Below are positions 20,244 to 29,939 of a DNA stretch of 64,000 bases, one piece after another. The position numbers were made by a program, and so were the translations under genes. This stretch comes from Hyalella azteca (lineage: Eukaryota; Arthropoda; Malacostraca; Amphipoda; Hyalellidae). The notes beneath the pieces were generated by a model. That model was given only the letters and a program-made list of their open reading frames with translations. It ran no database searches and was not told the origin of the DNA. Each line of letters starts with the position of its first letter. Position 1 is the first letter of the stretch. Location: contig NW_025938158.1 of assembly GCF_000764305.2 (NCBI RefSeq), positions 205,601-269,600 on the forward strand. The letters are read 5' to 3'.

Positions 20244-21235
20244 GCCCAGAACTCTATATCAACAGCCGAAACAATGGACAAATTTTCGCCAACCGCACGT
20301 ATATCCATTGGTTTATAACAAGCTTGCAAACCTAGTTCATTAATCAATTTGCTATCAATAATAGTCTTGCTTGCTCCTGTATCGAAGAGAGCTACGTAAG
20401 GCACATCATTCATCAAAATACTAATGTGAAGCAATGAATCTGACTCAAGATTAAGGTTTACGAGTTTCCCTGGCGTGTTACAATACCCGGCTCTAGACGC
20501 CTTTTCTTCAGCGTTGCTTATTGACGTCGCATCATTCGTCTCAGCCTCAGCAGCAGGATCCCCAGCAGCGCAGTCCGAAGAGTGCAAATACCCTTCAGCC
20601 TCAGTCATTGCCGGCTCCTCGGTCGCCTCCGTGAGCGAAGAATGAGGTCCGGAATACCGGTTTCTCTTCCACTGCTGATGTTCCCGCGAGGATCGCCAAA
20701 ATACTAAGGTCTTCTGAGGTGGAGATATTGTTTGTATCCCAGAAGAGCACTCCGATTGTTCAGGGCGTCTTTGTTTAAACGTCCGTTCGAACAATCTTTT
20801 CCCAAGTGATTGCCTTGGCAAGAAGGACAGCGCAAAGGTCTGTTTTTCTTCGGGCATTGGGCTGCAAATTGTCCTACTTCGTCACAGCTGTAGCACGGCT
20901 GTCTGGCTCTACACTTGTCTTTAAGGTGTCCAGACTTTCCACACCACCTGCAGAAATCGTCGTTACGGGTCCGGCGTCGTTGCCCCCGTAGAGGAAAACG
21001 CCGATTTGGAGGAGACCCGAGGCTGTTTGAGGCGACCTCTAGCCTATTTCCTCGAGTGGAAAATGCACGAACTGTGTCCTCAACTTGACATGCTGCAACT
21101 CTTAACTCCTCCCGCTGTGACGTCATCTAGGCTGATGCGAGCTGTCTCTCCTCAGGTCTCGTCCATGTCGCGCGCCAGCCCCATCAGAGATTTCCAGGGA
21201 AGTTTGTAGGAAAACCCTCGTTCGATGCGGCTATG
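20238..21235 (-). pseudogene. Truncated LTR-retrotransposon gag (zinc knuckles) and protease
   Basis: The frame 21,126-20,704 carries three zinc knuckles: CRWCGKSGHLKDKC (a full CX2CX4HX4C), CYSCDEVGQFAAQC (His replaced by Gln) and CPSCQGNHLGKDC (one residue short). The frame 20,857-20,198 overlaps it and carries a retroviral-type aspartic protease, VALFDTGASKTIIDSKLI, about 55 residues from its end. The two frames overlap by about 150 bp in different registers, as in gag-pro frameshifting or through decay. Reverse transcriptase and integrase are missing: the reading breaks at GGGCCC (20,238), next to the Harbinger-like sequence. Upstream, gag decays into stops by 21,235. Overall it fits a Ty3/Gypsy-type element. 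Plus-strand frames here are antisense. Confidence 0.8.
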
Positions 21236-21433
21236 GCGCTCAATAGTAGGGCAACGTGGGGCAGCGCGCCCCCCACTTTTTTTAAACTAAATTTTTGATG
21301 AAGTTTTAATTGATACGAGGTGGTTCTTTGTTTTGTTTAAAGGTGCAACTAATGAGGAATGTATGATGTGAATTAGACGCCTATGGAGTTATTCAATTTT
21401 TAATGAAATACTATTTTGTAAAAAGTGTCAAAA

Positions 21434-21467
21434 TGGGCCCATTGCCCCACCCCTGGGGCAATGGGCC
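21434..21467. repeat. Perfect 15-bp hairpin, 4-base loop
   Basis: GGGCCCATTGCCCCA and its exact reverse complement are separated by CCCC. Related phrases occur nearby (GTGGGGCAGCGCGCCCCCCAC at about 21,260; GGGCAAGGCGCCCACC at about 21,480). The 21,255-21,495 segment may be a small DNA element with GC-rich ends. Confidence 0.7.
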
Positions 21468-21565
21468 CATGGGCTTGGGGCAAGGCGCCCACCCTTGGTC
21501 CCTTTACCACAATTGCATATTTTTCGTTTAAAAATGATAAAACAACACTTTACATTTAAAAATNC

Positions 21566-22840
21566 TGCTGCTGCTGGGGGTTGACATGAGCGTCTGTATG
21601 GGTTGCTCAAGCGTCTGTATGGGTTACAGTTGCCAGCCAGCAGCCTAGGGCACATCAGTCTGCTGCTGCTGGGGGTTGACATGAGCGTCTGTATGGGTTG
21701 CTCAAGCGTCTGTATGGGTTACAGTTGCCAGCCAGCAGCCTAGGGCACATCAGTCTGCTGCTGCTGGGGGTTGACATGAGCGTCTGTATGGGTTGCTCAA
21801 GCGTCTGTATGGGTTACAGTTGCCAGCCAGCAGCCTAGGGCACATCAGTCTGCTGCTGCTGGGGGTTGACATGAGCGTCTGTATGGGTTGCTCAAGCGTC
21901 TGTATGGGTTACAGTTGCCAGCCAGCAGCCTAGGGCACATCAGTCTGCTGCTGCTGGGGGTTGACATGAGCGTCTGTATGGGTTGCTCAAGCGTCTGTAT
22001 GGGTTACAGTTGCCAGCCAGCAGCCTAGGGCACATCAGTCTGCTGCTGCTGGGGGTTGACATGAGCGTCTGTATGGGTTGCTCAAGCGTCTGTATGGGTT
22101 ACAGTTGCCAGCCAGCAGCCTAGGGCACATCAGTCTGCTGCTGCTGGGGGTTGACATGAGCGTCTGTATGGGTTGCTCAAGCGTCTGTATGGGTTACAGT
22201 TGCCAGCCAGCAGCCTAGGGCACATCAGTCTGCTGCTGCTGGGGGTTGACATGAGCGTCTGTATGGGTTGCTCAAGCGTCTGTATGGGTTACAGTTGCCA
22301 GCCAGCAGCCTAGGGCACATCAGTCTGCTGCTGCTGGGGGTTGACATGAGCGTCTGTATGGGTTGCTCAAGCGTCTGTATGGGTTACAGTTGCCAGCCAG
22401 CAGCCTAGGGCACATCAGTCTGCTGCTGCTGGGGGTTGACATGAGCGTCTGTATGGGTTGCTCAAGCGTCTGTATGGGTTACAGTTGCCAGCCAGCAGCC
22501 TAGGGCACATCAGTCTGCTGCTGCTGGGGGTTGACATGAGCGTCTGTATGGGTTGCTCAAGCGTCTGTATGGGTTACAGTTGCCAGCCAGCAGCCTAGGG
22601 CACATCAGTCTGCTGCTGCTGGGGGTTGACATGAGCGTCTGTATGGGTTGCTCAAGCGTCTGTATGGGTTACAGTTGCCAGCCAGCAGCCTAGGGCACAT
22701 CAGTCTGCTGCTGCTGGGGGTTGACATGAGCGTCTGTATGGGTTGCTCATGCGTCTGTATGGGTTACAGTTGCCAGCCAGCAGCCTAGGACACATCAGTC
22801 TCCTGCTGCTGGGGGTTGACATGAGCGTCTGGTCGTTGGC
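21566..22840 (+). repeat. 95-bp tandem array, 14 copies, built from the 5' part of a coding exon
   Basis: Copies start every 95 bp from 21,566 to 22,801 and are almost identical until the last two. Each holds TTACAG followed by TTGCCAGCCAGCAGCCTAGG, then CACATCAGTC and CTGCTGCTGGGGGTTGACAT. This is the acceptor and first ~60 bases of the exon at 22,770-22,919. Each unit also has an internal duplication of GCGTCTGTATGGGTT. The last copy turns into the unique exon after GACATGAGCGTCTG. The unit is not a multiple of three, so the array cannot be coding throughout. The array starts directly after the N at 21,564, so more copies or upstream exons may be missing. Confidence 0.93.
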
Positions 22841-25838
22841 TGCTAAAGTCGCCCTCCTACGCCACAACCCTCGGGCCCTGGACGCCGTGCTCCAGAACTA
22901 TGCCATCGCTGGGGACAAGGTAGTTTATTAACTCAGTTAGACATCCTTGAATTATAAATCCTATATATATAAATCCTTCATAACCTTTCTTGAATTATAA
23001 TTATTGACTTATAGCGCGAGCTCTGGACGCCGTGCTTCAGAACTACGCCATCGCTGGGGACAAGGTAGTTAATTATTATTAAAGTTAAACATCCTTGAAT
23101 GTATAATCCTTTATAGACGCCGTGCTCCAGAACTACGTCATCGCTGGGGATAAGGTAGTTCATTATTATTAAAGATAAACATCTTTGAATTATAAATACT
23201 TTATAGACGCAGTGCTACAGAACTACGCCATCGCGAGGGATAAGATAGTTAATTATTCTTAAAGTTAAACATCTTGAAATATAAATCCTTTATAGACGCT
23301 GTGCACCAGAACTACGCCATCGCTGGGGACAAGGTAATTTATTATTATTAAAGATAAACATCCTTGAATTATAAATCCTTTATATATATGAATCCTTTGT
23401 AACCTTTCTTTAATTATAATTACTGATAAATTATATAAATTATTGAATTATTGCGCGAGCTCTAGACGCCGTGCTTCAGAACTACGTCATCGCTGGGGAT
23501 AAGGTAGTTTATTATTATTAAAGTTAAACATCCTTGAATTATAAATCCTTTATAGACGCCGTGCTTCAGAACTACGTCATCGCTGGGGAGATAAGGTAGT
23601 CTATTAACTGAGTTAAACATCATAGATTTATAAATCCCTTGTATGTAAATCCTTTATAACCTTTTTTGAATTATGTTTATTGATGAATTATCTATATTAT
23701 TGAATTATGGAGTTAACCTCACTTAAATTATAAATTTATGCACTCAGCTGCTATGTTTCGAATGGGGGCAAGACTGCATACTCTCCACACAAAACATTTA
23801 CCACTATAGCAATTCATCTTACAGATATTTTATCATTATATGCATAGCAATTCACCATAAAAAATACTAAGTACATATAGTTTAGGTTAGAATTAATTAG
23901 TAAAGAATGAAATGCATTAATGATAAAATGTCTTCTATGATGAGGTGCCTGAGAACCGTTTCTGCTGTACAGTAAGTTCCAGGAGTTGACTCAGCCGTTA
24001 TGTTCCGGTAATGCATAGAGCTTTTATTTTACGGTTAACAACTACTTGCAAGACGTACGACGGAAAATGATTTTTTTATGCTTTAAATAAATGAAATATT
24101 TCCGACAAATGATATTTAGTTGAAAATACTTGAGATTATAAGTATTCAATCACTTTAAAAGTGATTGACAACTTATAATTGACCAGTGTCGAAGTGTCTA
24201 TCGCAGCTCTTAACGATTTTGATCATATTTCCGTTGAAAATTATAGAAAATTTATCATTAACGACACAGCGTGACGTCTACTAAATGCATGAACTAGAGG
24301 TAGGTTATGTAAATTATTCAGACATCGCTGAAGTAGGCTAGCAATGACAGCTCGGGTATAATGTTATTAATCATGCAAGGATATGTTAATTAGTCGTGGG
24401 ATAATTGATTAATTAATAATCAGGGATAATGTTATTATCCTATTCATGCAAGACTGGCAGGTTACGACTGACTTTACGACTCGCAGCCATTGTCCACTGG
24501 GCATCTGACGTTGAAATAACTTGGATTCAACGTCGGATTAAAGGCACTGGATTGTCTTACCTGACCTCGTATAATTTATTTGCCAATGCAGCGAAGCCGG
24601 TCGCTCATGTGACTGACAAGTTTAAAGATTGCGGCGAACGTCCGGTGACAAACTGGTATATTTCTCACATGATTAAGTCTAGTTGGTTCTTAAAATGAGA
24701 TATTGCTTACTTCTTGCACCCACCGCGCCCGCCATCCAAAACAAGGCTGTGGCCATAAATGATATCCCAATCATGTATCAGACTGAATTATTTTGCCGGC
24801 ATTAACGTATAATCATTCGTACGATACCTGTTATTTCTATTACTACCAGTGCGCAAATGGCATCGTCCCAGCAAAACTTCAGAACCGACCAATAGAAGCT
24901 TCAGTTTAAAGGATATTCCATTTGCACATTAATGGCTCTAGTTTAACCGGGTTTTAGTTAAATATTAAACCCGGCTGACCTAGAGTTCTCTACAGCATGC
25001 GACTTTTCTCTAGTGGACAACCCTCTATTAAACTTTATTGTACAGTATTAGAGAAATATTATCCGGGCACTTGATTCGAATATGATAAAATATCCAGTTT
25101 TTTCAACTCGTTCGTTGTATTAAAGAAATATTATCCAGACACTTGATTCGAATATGATCAAATATCCCCTTTTTTCAACTCGTTCGTTGTATTAGAGAAA
25201 TATTATCCGGACACTTGATTCGAATATGATCAAATATACACTTTTTTTAACACGTTCGTTTGATTAACAGGTGTGCAGCAGCGACTACGATGACGAGATG
25301 ATGCAAGGCTTCGTCAACAAAGGTCTTGTGCCGCGTCTCGTCGGCACTCCTCTGTACGAACCTTGCTGCCAGTTTCTGGTGAGACTTCTTCTTCAACATT
25401 TTAAACAAGATAAAACCACACTATTAAACTGCTACGACTTGAAAAAATAATAACTAATAAAATAATAATAAACTAATAAATAAAAATAAAAAATTTAATA
25501 AAAATAAAAAATTTGATGAAATAATTAATTTGAAATGAAGCAGTAATAAACTAATAACGGGGCAGTAATAACTTCCCATAATTTAATTTGATGTATAAAT
25601 AAAAGTTAGGCCGCGTTTGTTACCATTTATTTTATTATATTTCGCGGAAAAAATAACAACTATTCCCGCTCTGCAGATCCGTACGGGGGACAATAATGTG
25701 CTGCAGGGAGTGCTGCAGCAGCTGCAGGCGCGTCATCCTGCAGAGGCTGCAGCGCTCTCGCAGCGTGTAGCTGCCGCCAGACCTGCCCTTGACTCCATCT
25801 CTTCTGCCTTCAAGAAGGTCTACAGCAGACTCATTTAA
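22770..25838 (+). CDS. Last three exons of an unrecognised, probably secreted, helical protein
   Basis: Exons 22,770-22,919, 25,271-25,378 and 25,677-25,838 all join in phase 0 with AG/GT borders and give 139 residues ending at TAA. Recognisable blocks are VWSLAAKVALLRHNPRALDA, VLQNYAIAGDK, then VCSSDYDDEMMQGFVNKGLV, GTPLYEPCCQFL, then IRTGDNNVLQGVLQQLQARH and ALSQRVAAARPALDSISSAF, ending KKVYSRLI. GC-rich coding codons contrast with the AT-rich introns. The layout (VLQN..., Cys, a helical middle, a Cys pair, helical end) loosely recalls arthropod chemosensory (OS-D) proteins, but the four-Cys spacing of that family is absent, so I do not name it. The first exon could begin elsewhere; a signal-peptide exon at 17,943 is in phase with it. 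All exon borders are joined by tandem arrays. Confidence 0.62.
22881..23680 (+). repeat. ~90-bp array of exon end, splice donor and intron start, seven copies
   Basis: The 39-bp exon end (GACGCCGTGCTCCAGAACTA to GGGGACAAG) with its GTAGTT donor is repeated at 23,026, 23,116, 23,206, 23,295, 23,465 and 23,555 after the original at 22,881. Each is followed by about 50 bp of intron (TTATTATTAAAGTTAAACAT, CCTTGAATTATAAATCCTTT). Spacing is 145, 90, 90, 89, 170 and 90 bp; the two long gaps keep an extra ~60 bp of intron. Two of the later copies also keep GCGCGAGCTCT before GACGCC. The copies differ by a few substitutions (GCGAGGGATAAG, one GGGGAGATAAG), so the array is older than the 95-bp array. 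Confidence 0.9.
23700..25040. other. Rest of the intron before the second exon
   Basis: AT-rich. CCGGGTTT...AAACCCGG (about 24,947-24,975) can fold. The frame 24,429-24,698 has no recognised motif or matching splice phase. Confidence 0.35.
25045..25263 (+). repeat. 72-bp tandem repeat, three copies, ending at a splice acceptor
   Basis: Copies start at 25,045, 25,117 and 25,189 with GTATTAGAGAAATATTATCC and include CACTTGATTCGAATATGATC and a pyrimidine tract (CCCCTTTTTTCAACTCGTTC). The last copy flows into TTGATTAACAG, the acceptor of the exon at 25,271. Each copy therefore carries the pyrimidine tract of that acceptor. Confidence 0.88.
25440..25510. repeat. A/T microsatellite (AATAA-type)
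   Basis: Runs of AATAA, AATAAAAATAAAAAATTT and similar between the second and third exons of this gene. Confidence 0.7.
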
Positions 25839-26075
25839 TTAGGGTGTCTACAGCTGACTCGTTTAATCTTTCGTGGTTTTACAGCAGACAAGTTTGATTC
25901 GTGAAAGGTTTACAACTGACTTTTTTAATTCGTGGGAAGTCTGCAGCAGACTCGTCTGATTCGTGGAAGGATTACAGTATACTAATCTGATTCGAGCGTC
26001 TGTAGCAAACTTGTCTGATTTAGGAAAGGTTTACGGCAGATTTATCCGATTCGTGGATGGTCTAATTCGTGAGCC
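25816..26075 (+). repeat. 31-bp array built from the final codons and stop region, about eight copies
   Basis: The first copy (GTCTACAGCAGACTCATTTA) encodes the last residues VYSRLI and the TAA stop. Later copies (GTCTACAGCTGACTCGTTTA, then GTTTACAACTGAC, GTCTGCAGCAGACTCGTCTG and others) follow at 31-bp steps with rising divergence. All lie in the 3' UTR. The recurring tail TGATTCGTGGAAG is not in the coding copy. Confidence 0.8.
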
Positions 26076-26246
26076 TGCAACAGATTCGGCTGATGAGAAG
26101 AAAAAATAAATTATGAAAAAAATAATTTTTACATTGAAGTTACTTAAATTAAAATCCAGCTACACATCGGCAATAATGAAGTGTCGGATTGTTCTGTTTG
26201 AATTAGATGTAAAACGAAATGGCATTCGGATATTTTGAAGTTATTT

Positions 26247-26252
26247 AATAAA
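26247..26252 (+). terminator. Candidate poly(A) signal of the helical-protein gene
   Basis: AATAAA followed 15-25 bp later by GTAGTTTGCGTCTTTATTTCC, a GT/T-rich downstream element. An earlier AATAAA lies at 26,105-26,110. Confidence 0.45.
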
Positions 26253-26269
26253 ACTTACAAAATGTAGTT

Positions 26270-27550
26270 TGCGTCTTTATTTCCAGGTTTTTTCAGACTG
26301 GATGAATCGTTTCATTATTTTGATAAAAACTCGACTCTTAACAGGTATTTAGACAGGCACTGGGACTGATATCCTCTAAGCCTTGAGAATGAATTCCAGA
26401 AATTTAAAGCGACCAAAGCTGAATTTCCTCAAAGTAACCTCAATGTATCTAACAGAAAAATATTAGTATACATGAAAAATATTTTCAATCTTTTGTCTTC
26501 ATAATAAAAATACATAAATTTATTTGTGCTCCATCTTACTAAAGCATCATACTTTCATACTTGTCCACACATTCACGCGGTGATTATTTCTGGCCATTAA
26601 GAGACTTTGGACTTGGAATTGGTCGTAATATTGCTAATCGAATAGAGGTAGGAAAAACTTCCTAACGATGGGAAGTGTCATGTCGTTCCCTCAGTGATAT
26701 AGGTACATAAAAGCTACGCAATTTGAAAATACCTTCTCCAGGTTTTAAAAGAAACTAAAGATGAAGTGAAAAATAGCGGGAAGTATCGAAATCTGTTCAC
26801 TGTTGTAGAAAGGCAGATCTGTTGCGATAGAATATAACATTTAATGTCCTTAAATGTCATGAAATTTATACATGATCGAAATTTCGGTAGCCGAACTGGA
26901 AACCCTGCTTCCTGTTGTTTCTTGCGCCGACGGTAATGCGCGAACGGGAAGGGGTGCTAGAGGGCAGCCGGAAGAAGAGGGAGATGGGCAAAGGTAAGGA
27001 GTGTGGCTAAAAAGGGGCCCTGCACGGGACTGTCCCACAGTGAGGTGCTGAAGGTCGTTGGGTAAAAGGTGCATACGAAAAGATTCTGCGTGGACTGGAG
27101 GGTCTTCCAGCTCTCGGGGAGCGTCTAGAGCCGCTTAAGCACACAAATGCTGAAAGCTGAAAATTTTTTTGTTGAAGAAAATAGTTTGTGGGCTTATAGA
27201 ACTGTGACCTTCACGCAATTTGAAATTAATTAAGCACTTCCAATGACACTCTAAACATTAATTTTATCTGTTCAACGTCTACGAGTGCAATAAATCTTTA
27301 CACTTGAATTGTTTTCAAGTATTACAGCTCATTGAAGGAGACGTAACAATTCAACAACTCTTTTGGAAAATATTGGTCGCTCGATTGCCGCCTTGCAGGT
27401 GTGAAAGGCAAACCGGCATGACACTCCAAATCGACACAATGCAACGTACCTCTATGGCACTAGACTTTTATGTACGTAGTTCCAATGATAATGCCAATAA
27501 ATCAACAGGCGACGTAGTCGGCCTGCTGCTCGTCGTCGGGAATCACAACG
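26270..27550. other. Non-coding stretch
   Basis: No supported gene. 26,880-27,070 is purine-rich and more GC-rich (GGGAAGGGGTGCTAGAGGGC), with no recognisable element. Confidence 0.3.
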
Positions 27551-27553
27551 AGT

Positions 27554-28198
27554 AAAGGTGCTTGTACACGAGGACAGTGCAGGCGACAAGTAGATCTGGC
27601 CAATGGCGGCCGCTTGGTGACAATCCGGCAAGTAAGCCTGTACACAAGGAGAGTATAAGGTGCTGCTATATCTTCTCGTTCGCGCCCGCCAGTGCGTCGT
27701 TAGAAGCCGTCGAGTGAGGTCTGTGAAACGATAGTGTGATCACCTTCAACAACTTGAGTCTGTACGATGTTTTTATACTCTTTATTCTAGCCTTTAAAAA
27801 ATGCAACGTCGGGAACAACTAACCCCTGACTAATAAGGTCTTCTTTCAATTTCAAAATACGAGTTTTTCTCTTCATTTTGCTGGAGTTACGAACATTCCA
27901 AAGTAATTCATATTTTTTGGAATATCTCAAAGAACAATGGAACATCGTCTTGACTCCACTTTGTTGGGTTCTTCTTATTATCGTTCAAACAAGCCACGAT
28001 TCACTTGACACAAGATACTTCTCAAGAGCGGCACAAAAGCTCTCACCAAGGCTGAATCAGCGCTACTGGCCCCTTCTCCAGCGAAGAAAACAACACATCG
28101 TTGTCCCTGTGGCCGCGTCTCGGGCACGTGCTACTGAAGCGGCTGAACTGTCCAAGCATGAACTGGCGGCCAGTACTTTCCCAGTGTAAAGGCATCTT
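27554..28198. mobile_element. 645-bp hAT-like non-autonomous element
   Basis: The left end AAAGGTGCTTGTACACGAGG and the right end, reversed, AAGATGCCTTTACACTGGGA resemble the termini of the 16,378-16,785 element. The flanks CAACGAGT (27,546-27,553) and AACGGAGT (28,199-28,206) could be a worn 8-bp target duplication, the length hAT elements make. No transposase is present. The frames at 27,878-28,248 lie inside it and are not supported as genes. Confidence 0.6.
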
Positions 28199-28209
28199 AA
28201 CGGAGTGCT

Positions 28210-29640
28210 AGCTTGCTGACAAGTCGGTCGGAGAGAAATAAGCCACAAAATTTAGTCATGCACATTGGAATCTGAGGAAGGGAAGCAGCCGCTCAACACA
28301 TTCAAGCCAAGATCTAAAACCGGAAAGAGGGGATACGGAAGGATCAGTAAAGAGAAGGGCGGGAGCGTGTAGAGAATCAGATGTAATCGTCATTCGGTGG
28401 TGGTCGGATATCAACCGTTTTTCGACTGAGTTCGACTGACTGTTCGGGCTGGTGAAAACCTCGAGGCTGTGGGTTAACCTATAGCTGGCAAAATTTTAGG
28501 TTCAAAGTTAAAGTTTCAGTCGAACGACATCATAAATAAATTGAGGAGTACGCTCTTTCATAAAAGTTTTTACTACATTGACATTTTCCAAGCTGTTAGG
28601 AAGTTATAGCATTTCGAATGCCAGTTTGCGAAAATACTTAGTATACGAAAGTTTTGTTTTAAATTTTTGAATAAGTATCGTAGCATACGTAATTATTAAC
28701 CCAGATGGGATATTTCATTCAATACATCAATTAATTAAAAATAAAAAAAATTAAGCTATTCGTAAATTCAATATGAATTACGAATGTATGGTAGATATAT
28801 TTGTATACTCGTTATTTAATCATTCGTAAATGACAATCGGTCACGAAGTGAGTGACGCGTCGAATATCTATTGTCTCTCCAATCCTCTGAGAGCTGCAGG
28901 TCCAAACACGACACAATTAGACGGCTCGGCCGTCGACCCTGACTCGCTTCGGATCCAGAAATACGGAACGGATATAGCACATGCTACGTAATACTCCGAT
29001 CCGATGATTTGCAGTGGGAGAAAGGTTCGCGTGTTTGTGTTTGCTTGTCTGGTATTTTATGAGGGTGAATTTTCCCCTCCGAGTGGAGACAACACTTTGA
29101 CTGATTGAAATATTCGTCAAAGACAAAATAATCAACTAATTTTATCTCCATATAAAATAGTTATTGATAGTTTTGTTGATATCACAATCAGTAAAACAAT
29201 AGCATTGAAATTATGGGAGATTTTGTATGTAAGTGAAAAAACAAGCCTGCAGAATTATAGTCCACAAATAGAATAGTTTTTTCGTTACTTAAAGTTTACT
29301 AATTCGAAAATTGGCACTCGGTAATAAATTGGTGATATTTTTTCATAACTCATTAGTAAATTCAGATCAGCCATTCGTTGACTGAACAGTTTAAGGAAAT
29401 CAGCTTTAAGGGAATTCAAGAGATATAAACTTTGAAGAACAGAATAGATAGCTATTTGCTCTTTAGTGATATTGCCTTGGCAGCTGTGAACGGTTAGGTG
29501 TTAGTTAAAAAAGTTGGTTAGTTAGTTAAAAAAAATATTTCTCTAAAAACTGTTATTTTTAATGCTACAGCCCTAAGTTATTGGTATTTGTTCATTTGCG
29601 AATTTTTGCACACTGTTTTATGTTATTTGCAGATTGTACA
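28210..29640. other. Non-coding stretch
   Basis: AT-rich with one more GC-rich patch (28,860-29,090). I see no gene, RNA or element. Confidence 0.3.
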
Positions 29641-29930
29641 GTTTTTGTATTCTTGTCGCTATCTACAGCTAATCTTCTTGTCACTGTCTACAGCTCGTAC
29701 GATAGTTGTTATTCATTGTTAGTGTGCTAGTTGCCAGCTACTGCTGGTGCGCTAGTTGTTGTTTAATTCAAGTGCTGTAGTTGCTGTCCACAGCTCGATT
29801 GCTGGTAGCTTGTTACTACTAGTACGCTAGTTGCTGGCTACTTCTCAGGCGATGGTTGATGGCTACAGCTAGTGCGCTTTAGTTACCGTTACCTATATAG
29901 TACACTAATTGCTATTACAGCGTCGAAGCC
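29640..29930. repeat. Degenerate ~27-bp repeat (GTGCGCTAGTTGCTGGCTAC-like)
   Basis: Phrases such as GTGCTAGTTGCCAGCTACTG, GTGCGCTAGTTG, TACGCTAGTTGCTGGCTACT and ATGGCTACAGCTAGTGCGC recur with variable spacing. It is an old, worn minisatellite. Confidence 0.5.
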
Positions 29931-29939
29931 TTGTTCCCA

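Noticed and set aside
22770..25838. Assignment to the chemosensory protein (OS-D) family
   Set aside because: The general layout is suggestive but the four-cysteine spacing of that family is missing, so I left it unnamed.
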